From contig CAJTMG010000002.1 in NCBI GenBank assembly GCA_910577405.1, forward strand, positions 1 through 64,000: a stretch of 64,000 bases of DNA, written 5' to 3'. The first letter of the stretch is position 1. Each line of letters opens with the position of its first letter. The notes below the pieces were generated by a model that was given only the letters and a program-made list of their open reading frames with translations, was not told the origin of the DNA and did not search any database. A program made the position numbers and the translations under genes. Shown here in pieces: positions 59,481 through 64,000 of this stretch. Source of the stretch: an uncultured Oscillibacter sp. (lineage in GTDB: Bacteria; Bacillota; Clostridia; Oscillospirales; Oscillospiraceae).

Positions 59481-60269
59481 TTAAAAGATACGGAAGGCGG
59501 AAGACGGCAGCGCGTCGGACAGCGCAACAAGGCAAGGGTCAAAGCCGCCGCCGTACTCCCGCTGCACATCGGAGAAACGTCCTGTATTGACGCGCCGGTC
59601 AGGGAAGGAGAAGACGAAGCGGCAGCCCTTGTCATAGGACTCGTCCAGCGTCAGGGCCCCGTCATGCTGCCGCGCCACGCCCTGACAGATTGCCAGTCCA
59701 AGTCCCGCGCCGTGTGGGGGAAGGACGTCTCTGCCGGGCTGCCAGCGCTGAAAGAGTCCCGCCCGTTCTTCCGGAGGAATCCCCGGACCGGTATCGGCCA
59801 CGGAGAGCAGGACCTGTCCATGGACCCGGGCCAGCTCCAGAAGGACGGTCCCGCCGGGGGGAGTAAACTTGAAGGCATTAGAGAGAAGCTGCCAGAGGAC
59901 CTGCTGAACGCCCTCCTGGGAGAACGCGCAGACATAATGCTCCATGGGACAGATCAGCCGCGCGGTCAGATTCCGGTAATGGGCGTAACCCTCAAGCTGG
60001 TCAAAGACCTCAGTCACCAAGGCGGCGATATCCTGGTTCAGCAGCAGGGCAGGTTCGTGCAGAGACTGAAACGCGGCCAGGTTATTGGTCAGCCGAAGGA
60101 CCTGATAATAGCTCTGGTCCAGGGCTGCGGCGCGGGCGTCGAGTTCAGGGTTTTGCTGGCGTTCCTCGGCGGGGGCGAGGCGGCTGGCGGCGAGATAGAG
60201 GCTGCTCATAGGCCCGCGGAACTGTGCGGAGAGGCGTGCGAGCAGGGCAGAGAAAAAATCCGGTTCCAT
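59481..60269 (-). CDS. Soluble histidine-kinase-like ATPase lacking the phospho-acceptor His
   Basis: 262 residues from ATG 60269, which follows AAAGGAG. There is no signal peptide, membrane helix or sensor domain. Residues ~5-75 align with a HisKA dimerisation helix, but where SHExRTP is expected the sequence is SAQFRGP, so the His is Ala15. The HATPase domain is intact: N box QLLSNAFKFTPPG (~140-152), VADTGPGIP (~171-179), GAGLGLAICQGVA (~203-215). It may act as a phosphatase, an allosteric partner, or a kinase on another protein. Three Spo0A-like boxes precede its promoter. Confidence 0.8.
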   Translation of the reverse strand: MEPDFFSALLARLSAQFRGPMSSLYLAASRLAPAEERQQNPELDARAAALDQSYYQVLRLTNNLAAFQSLHEPALLLNQDIAALVTEVFDQLEGYAHYRNLTARLICPMEHYVCAFSQEGVQQVLWQLLSNAFKFTPPGGTVLLELARVHGQVLLSVADTGPGIPPEERAGLFQRWQPGRDVLPPHGAGLGLAICQGVARQHDGALTLDESYDKGCRFVFSFPDRRVNTGRFSDVQREYGGGFDPCLVALSDALPSSAFRIF

Positions 60270-60373
60270 AAGGCTCCTTTCCGGCGTCTCAGGGGCAAGA
60301 TGCGCCACAACAGGGATAGGATGAACGGCAAAGGGGTAAGAAAGCCCAGGAAAAGCCTGCCTTTCATGGTAAC

Positions 60374-60402
60374 ATCATAACAAATCCCGCGTCGGAATAC
60401 AA
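60374..60402 (-). promoter_or_regulatory. Sigma-A promoter of the kinase-like gene
   Basis: Minus strand TTGTAT (60402-60397), 17-bp spacer, TATGAT (60379-60374). Confidence 0.7.
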
Positions 60403-60409
60403 GAACGTA

Positions 60410-60436
60410 TGTCGAAATATGTCGGTTCATGTCGTT
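60410..60436 (-). promoter_or_regulatory. Three tandem Spo0A-box-like repeats
   Basis: On the plus strand TGTCGAA (60410), TGTCGGT (60420) and TGTCGTT (60430) are spaced exactly 10 bases. The first equals the Spo0A box TGTCGAA. They lie directly upstream of the -35 box at 60402, the position and helical phasing of 0A boxes in Spo0A-activated promoters. Confidence 0.5.
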
Positions 60437-60679
60437 TTGCAAAAAAGAAGGGCAGAACCCGCCGCTTGTGTCCGGAAATTACCAATTCTGATCAGGCGAA
60501 AAAGAAACCGCCGCGCCAAAAAACGACACAGCGGAGAGAGACAGAAAATGGAATCAATACACGCGCCGGGAAAGGGAATGGGGCAAAGCAATCTGGATGC
60601 GTAAAAGCACTGTGCTGGAATGCGGGCAAAAAATTACCGCGCCAACAAAAGAGCGGCACGGCAAAAAGGGAGGACAGGA
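60437..60679. other. Purine-skewed intergenic DNA
   Basis: No gene recognised. The plus strand is rich in AAAAA/GAGA runs, like 56842-57120 and 59237-59480. Confidence 0.45.
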
Positions 60680-61252
60680 TTATTTTTTAGGAGTCCCTGG
60701 TTTTCTGCCGCCGTAATGGGGACGGGCGACCTTCAGGGCTTTTTCAACGACGTTTGGCTCGGGGGCCTGAAAGATTTTCTTCAGATGGTTATAGAGCGTG
60801 CCGCCCTGAGCCGAGCCGTACTCTTTCACGAGGGCGTTGCAAAGCTCCTGCCGGTCCCGGGCCTGGAGGATAAAGGGCAGGTGCAGGCAGCTTTCGATAG
60901 AGGGCCGGAGGGCGACTTCCTGAAAAGCGTTGGCGTAGCGGACCCGGAGTGCCTGTATGGAAGCGGCGTAGCCCTTGTCCTGACTGATGACATAAGCATA
61001 ATCGGCCTCCCGTTTGCCCACAAGGACGCCCAGCTCGGTAATGATCTGGAAATCAATGGAGTTTTTCCCGCCCCGCACGCTTTCGATATACTGGATATTG
61101 GCCTTGGACCCTGCGCAGAGCTTCTGGAGTTTGGACAGGGGGTGGCCCTTCTGGTAAAAGATCAGCACGGTATCCTGGTTGGAGAGCATATCAACGCCTT
61201 TGAGGCCGGTGCCGATATTATTATCGCCGTCCACAAGAAAAATCATTTTCAT
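60680..61252 (-). CDS. PIN/NYN-like domain protein
   Basis: 190 residues from ATG 61252; the ribosome site is weak, so the start is uncertain by a few codons. It opens with MKMIFLVDGDNNIGTGLKGV, has DTVLIFYQKGH, SIDFQIITELGVLVG and YAYVISQDKGY: an alternating strand-helix pattern with conserved Asp in VDGDN, IDFQ and SQDKG. This is the layout of PIN/NYN-type RNases, where acidic residues bind metal. The basic C-terminal tail (~150-190) could bind RNA. RNase activity is an inference; no antitoxin gene is adjacent. Confidence 0.65.
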   Translation of the reverse strand: MKMIFLVDGDNNIGTGLKGVDMLSNQDTVLIFYQKGHPLSKLQKLCAGSKANIQYIESVRGGKNSIDFQIITELGVLVGKREADYAYVISQDKGYAASIQALRVRYANAFQEVALRPSIESCLHLPFILQARDRQELCNALVKEYGSAQGGTLYNHLKKIFQAPEPNVVEKALKVARPHYGGRKPGTPKK

Positions 61253-61408
61253 AAACTTTTCAACAATCCTTATTTGAATAAATTTCCGCATAATGACAAT
61301 ATAGAACCCACGCCGTCAAATTTACAGGCAAAGCGGCCCATAAGAGGCGTAAGTACAAGTACAAGTATAACAGCATTCAGAAGGAGCCGCAAGGGGAAAC
61401 AAGGCGAT

Positions 61409-62671
61409 TCAGAAGGACTCCACAGGCAGGCCGGTCAGCCAGCGGCGCACAACGTCGAAGACATGATTTGCGGCAAGGCCCTGGATTCTGTCTCTGCGCC
61501 GCCGTCCGAAATCCAGTTTCCGGCAGAACTGGCCGTTGGGAGTGGATAGGCCCACGAAGACGATTCCCACCGGCACGCCCCGCTCGTCAGGGTCAGGGCC
61601 AGCCGCGCCGGTGACGGAAACGCCGATCTCCGCGCCGGTAGCCTTTCGCGCGCCGGCCGCCATTGCCCTTGCGCATTCCTCGGAGACGGGACCGTATGCG
61701 TCAAGGATTTCCTGGGGCACATGGAGCGCGTTGGCCTTGACGGAGGTCCAATAGCTGACTACACCGCCCCGGTAGACCTTGGACGCGCCGGGGATGGCGG
61801 TTATTTTCTCAGCTGCCATGCCGCCGGTGCAGCTTTCCGCGGTGGCCAGGGTCAGACCGGCTTTCAGGAGTTCCTTTATGCAGCATTCCGCCAGGTTCGC
61901 CACATCCACGCCATAGACCACATCCCCCAGAAGCCGCCTCACATCCGCCAGCACAGGGACCAGCATGGCCTCCGCCTCTTCCGCCGTGGGAGCCTTGGCG
62001 GTAGCCCGGAGCCGGACCTCCGCGGGCTTTGCGTAGGTTGCCAGGGTGGGATTGGTCATATGGGACATTTTTTCATGAAGAAGCTGGTCGATGGAGCTTT
62101 CCCCCATGCCGAAGGTCATAATATCATGGGAGATAATGGCGTCATGGGAGAGCTTCCGAAGATAGGGTTCCACGTGCCGCCGGAGCATGGTGGACATTTC
62201 GTGAGGCGGCCCGGGGAGCATAAGGACATGGACGCCGCCGGATTCAAACGCGCAGCCGGGAGCGGTGCCCACGGGGTTATCAAAAATGACGCAGTCCTCG
62301 GGCAGTTCAGCCTGCTGGGTATTGTTTTCGGGCATAGGGACATGGAGGGCGGATTCATAGAAAAGGCGGATGTTCTCCAGAATATCGGGATGGAGGACGA
62401 GCCGCTTCCCGAAGGTCTGGCAGATGGTCTGTTTGGTGAGGTCGTCGTAAGTAGGCCCCAGCCCGCCGGTGGTCAGGATGATATCGGCCCGGCCTCTGGC
62501 GATTTGCAGGGCTTCCCGGAGGCGTTCAGGGTTATCGCCCACGACGGTATGCCAAAAGACGTTGACGCCCAGGGTGGACAGGCTCTGGGAAAGGTCCCGG
62601 GCGTTGGTATTGGCGATATTGCCCAGAAGCAGCTCTGTACCCACGGCAATGATTTCTGCGGTATGAGACAT
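61409..62671 (-). CDS. cinA: CinA-family protein (nicotinamide-nucleotide amidase / ADP-ribose pyrophosphatase)
   Basis: 420 residues. The N-terminal molybdopterin-binding-like COG1058 domain opens with AEIIAVGTELLLGNIANTNA and has TTGGLGPTYDDLTKQ (~65-79). The C-terminal PncC-type amidase domain (~265-415) has ATAESCTGGMAAEKITAIPG (catalytic Ser/Cys region) and VTGAAGPDP. The family salvages pyridine nucleotides by deamidating NMN and hydrolysing ADP-ribose. In some bacteria cinA is in the competence regulon. ATG 62671 follows AAGAAGG. Confidence 0.94.
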   Translation of the reverse strand: MSHTAEIIAVGTELLLGNIANTNARDLSQSLSTLGVNVFWHTVVGDNPERLREALQIARGRADIILTTGGLGPTYDDLTKQTICQTFGKRLVLHPDILENIRLFYESALHVPMPENNTQQAELPEDCVIFDNPVGTAPGCAFESGGVHVLMLPGPPHEMSTMLRRHVEPYLRKLSHDAIISHDIMTFGMGESSIDQLLHEKMSHMTNPTLATYAKPAEVRLRATAKAPTAEEAEAMLVPVLADVRRLLGDVVYGVDVANLAECCIKELLKAGLTLATAESCTGGMAAEKITAIPGASKVYRGGVVSYWTSVKANALHVPQEILDAYGPVSEECARAMAAGARKATGAEIGVSVTGAAGPDPDERGVPVGIVFVGLSTPNGQFCRKLDFGRRRRDRIQGLAANHVFDVVRRWLTGLPVESF

Positions 62672-62716
62672 GGTATCCCTTCTTTGCTTTACATAATTTG
62701 CGGCGTGTTGGTTCTT

Positions 62717-63898
62717 TCAGGACTTGACCCAGGACCAGGTTTCCCCCTCCAGGGCCCGTGCCATGAGCGCTTCCACATCCAGAACGCTTTCCGCCTTCCG
62801 GACCTCCTCCACGCTGGGCCGGGTGGCGGGATGCCGGGGAGTAAAGACGGTGCAGCAGTCCTCATAGGGGAGGATTGAGGTGTCATAGGTGCCGATTCTC
62901 TGGGCGGTATGAATGATCTCCACTTTATCCATGCCGATCAGGGGCCGGAGGACGGGAAGGCTGGTTACGTCTTCGGTCACACCCAGGGCGGCCATGGTCT
63001 GACTGGCAACCTGACCCAAGGACTCGCCGGTAACGAGGGCTTTTGCGTTGGCGCGCCGTGCAATAGCCTCCGCGAGACGCATCATAAAACGCCGCATGAT
63101 AAGCGTGAAGAATTCTTCGGGACAGTTCCGGCGGATCTCCTCCTGGATTTCGGTAAAGGGGATGATATGGACCCGCAGCCGGCCGCACCAGACCGTCAGG
63201 AGTCTTGCCAGTTCCATGACCTTATCCTGCGCCTGCTGGGAGGTATAAGGAGGCGAGACGAAATGGACCATCTCCAGTTCCGCGCCGCGCCTTGCCATCA
63301 TCCAGGAGGAAACGGGGCTGTCGAGACCGCCGGAAAGCAGGCTGACAGCATGACCGCCGGTGCCCACGGGAAGCCCTCCCGCGCCCGGTACGGCAGGCGT
63401 ATGGACGTAAGCATATTTTTCCCGGATTTCCACAAAGACGGTCAGCTCGGGGTGATGCACGTCCACGGCGACGCTGGGGAAGGCTTCAGCCAGCAGCGCG
63501 CCCACGGCCTGGGAAATCTGGATGGAATTCATGGGAAACTGCTTGTCTGCCCGTTTGCTCTCCACCTTGAAGCTCTTCGCGCCGGCAAAGGCCCCTGCCA
63601 GGTAAGTAATGGCGGCTTTTGCGATCTCCTCCACATTTTTCCCGCAAGGCACAGCCCGGGCAACGCTGACCACGCCGAATACCTGCTGCGCGGCCCGGAA
63701 AGCGTCCTCCATCCCGCCGGTATGATGCGCGGTAGGTTCCACGTAAATGGTGCTCTGCCGCAGGGAAATCTCAAAGCTGCCGCAGGATTTCAGACGCCGG
63801 CGGACGTTGGCTGTCAGACGGTCTTCAAAGGAACGCCGGTTCTGGCCCTTCAGCACGACCTCCCCCAGTTTCAGAAGGAGCAGTTCGTTCTCGTTCAT
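62717..63898 (-). CDS. thiI: tRNA 4-thiouridine synthase ThiI
   Basis: 393 residues from ATG 63898, with GGAGG eight bases ahead. A ferredoxin-like plus THUMP N-terminus (~1-165; KLGEVVLKGQNRRSFE) is followed by the PP-loop AVSLLSGGLDSPVSSWMM (~180-197) and the LPYEDCCTVFTPRHP cysteine region near the end. There is no rhodanese domain, as usual for Firmicutes, so the sulphur relay must differ from E. coli. It thiolates U8 in tRNA and may feed thiamine thiazole synthesis. cinA follows 45 bases downstream. Confidence 0.94.
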   Translation of the reverse strand: MNENELLLLKLGEVVLKGQNRRSFEDRLTANVRRRLKSCGSFEISLRQSTIYVEPTAHHTGGMEDAFRAAQQVFGVVSVARAVPCGKNVEEIAKAAITYLAGAFAGAKSFKVESKRADKQFPMNSIQISQAVGALLAEAFPSVAVDVHHPELTVFVEIREKYAYVHTPAVPGAGGLPVGTGGHAVSLLSGGLDSPVSSWMMARRGAELEMVHFVSPPYTSQQAQDKVMELARLLTVWCGRLRVHIIPFTEIQEEIRRNCPEEFFTLIMRRFMMRLAEAIARRANAKALVTGESLGQVASQTMAALGVTEDVTSLPVLRPLIGMDKVEIIHTAQRIGTYDTSILPYEDCCTVFTPRHPATRPSVEEVRKAESVLDVEALMARALEGETWSWVKS

Positions 63899-63941
63899 GT
63901 AATAAGCCTCCAATTCCTCGAAATTCAGAATACACAAAGGC

Positions 63942-63970
63942 ATTATACTCCAAACCCGGCCTGATTGGAA
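63942..63970 (-). promoter_or_regulatory. Sigma-A promoter of the thiI operon
   Basis: Minus strand TTCCAA (63970-63965), 17-bp spacer, TATAAT (63947-63942). Confidence 0.65.
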
Positions 63971-64000
63971 GTAAAAAATTGCAGGAATCGGACAGAACGC

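Overview
The window looks like chromosome from a GC-rich, spore-forming, Gram-positive anaerobe of the Clostridia, most likely order Oscillospirales (Oscillibacter/Flavonifractor/Intestinimonas-like). This is inference from gene content and protein style, not from a search. Pointers are SpoIIR and a SpoIID-type protein, AddAB rather than RecBCD, ribosomal protein L27 with the Firmicutes Prp-cleaved leader, S-layer-homology (SLH) surface proteins, a DUF1576 membrane protein, QueT, and direct charging enzymes for both Gln and Asn. Many sigma-A promoters with a 17-bp spacer and many intrinsic terminators can be read directly.

Layout. 1-260: tail of a large serine recombinase, cut by the window edge. 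0.3-4 kb (minus): SLH protein, acyltransferase-3 membrane enzyme, CLC transporter of the fluoride-type subfamily. 4-6.5 kb (plus): serC and a short phosphoglycerate dehydrogenase. 6.6-9.7 kb: AI-2E-type permease and a diacylglycerol-kinase/NUDIX pair, divergently transcribed from promoters that share one palindromic -35 box. 9.7-13.5 kb: CarD-like regulator, a large SLH protein with a Pro/Asp/Glu/Lys repeat, and a decayed HxlR-family regulator. 13.6-18.9 kb: chemoreceptor, then a two-gene operon encoding a RecQ helicase fused to a phosphoribosyltransferase domain plus a DprA-like protein, the most interesting locus here. 19-32 kb (mostly minus): EF-G paralogue, stalk-domain secreted protein, glnS, THUMP methyltransferase, ptsI, PfkB kinase, asnS, obgE.

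32-35.4 kb: the rplU-prp-rpmA ribosomal operon, separated from obgE by two non-ribosomal genes with their own promoter, and flanked on the other side by an immunity-like gene, the C-terminal stub of a polymorphic toxin, and two tRNA-Ser genes. 35.4-38 kb: polysaccharide deacetylase, queT behind a structured leader with an intrinsic terminator (riboswitch-like), DUF378 and SRPBCC proteins. 38-45.5 kb: addB-addA. 45.6-48.7 kb: ACT-domain phosphoglycerate dehydrogenase, MscS channel, membrane protein. 49.3-55.6 kb (plus): SpoIID-like protein, a secreted protein with a degenerate NodB-like domain, then an operon of response regulator, histidine kinase and HtrA protease. 55.6-64 kb (minus): exonuclease III, an SLH pseudogene, spoIIR, DUF1576, a soluble histidine-kinase-like protein without phospho-acceptor His under tandem Spo0A-like boxes, a PIN/NYN-like protein, cinA and thiI.

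Themes: serine biosynthesis occurs twice; DNA repair/processing is rich (RecQ-PRTase, DprA-like, AddAB, exonuclease III); envelope and sporulation genes alternate with signal transduction; and three decayed loci (HxlR regulator, toxin tail, SLH protein) show ongoing turnover of accessory genes.
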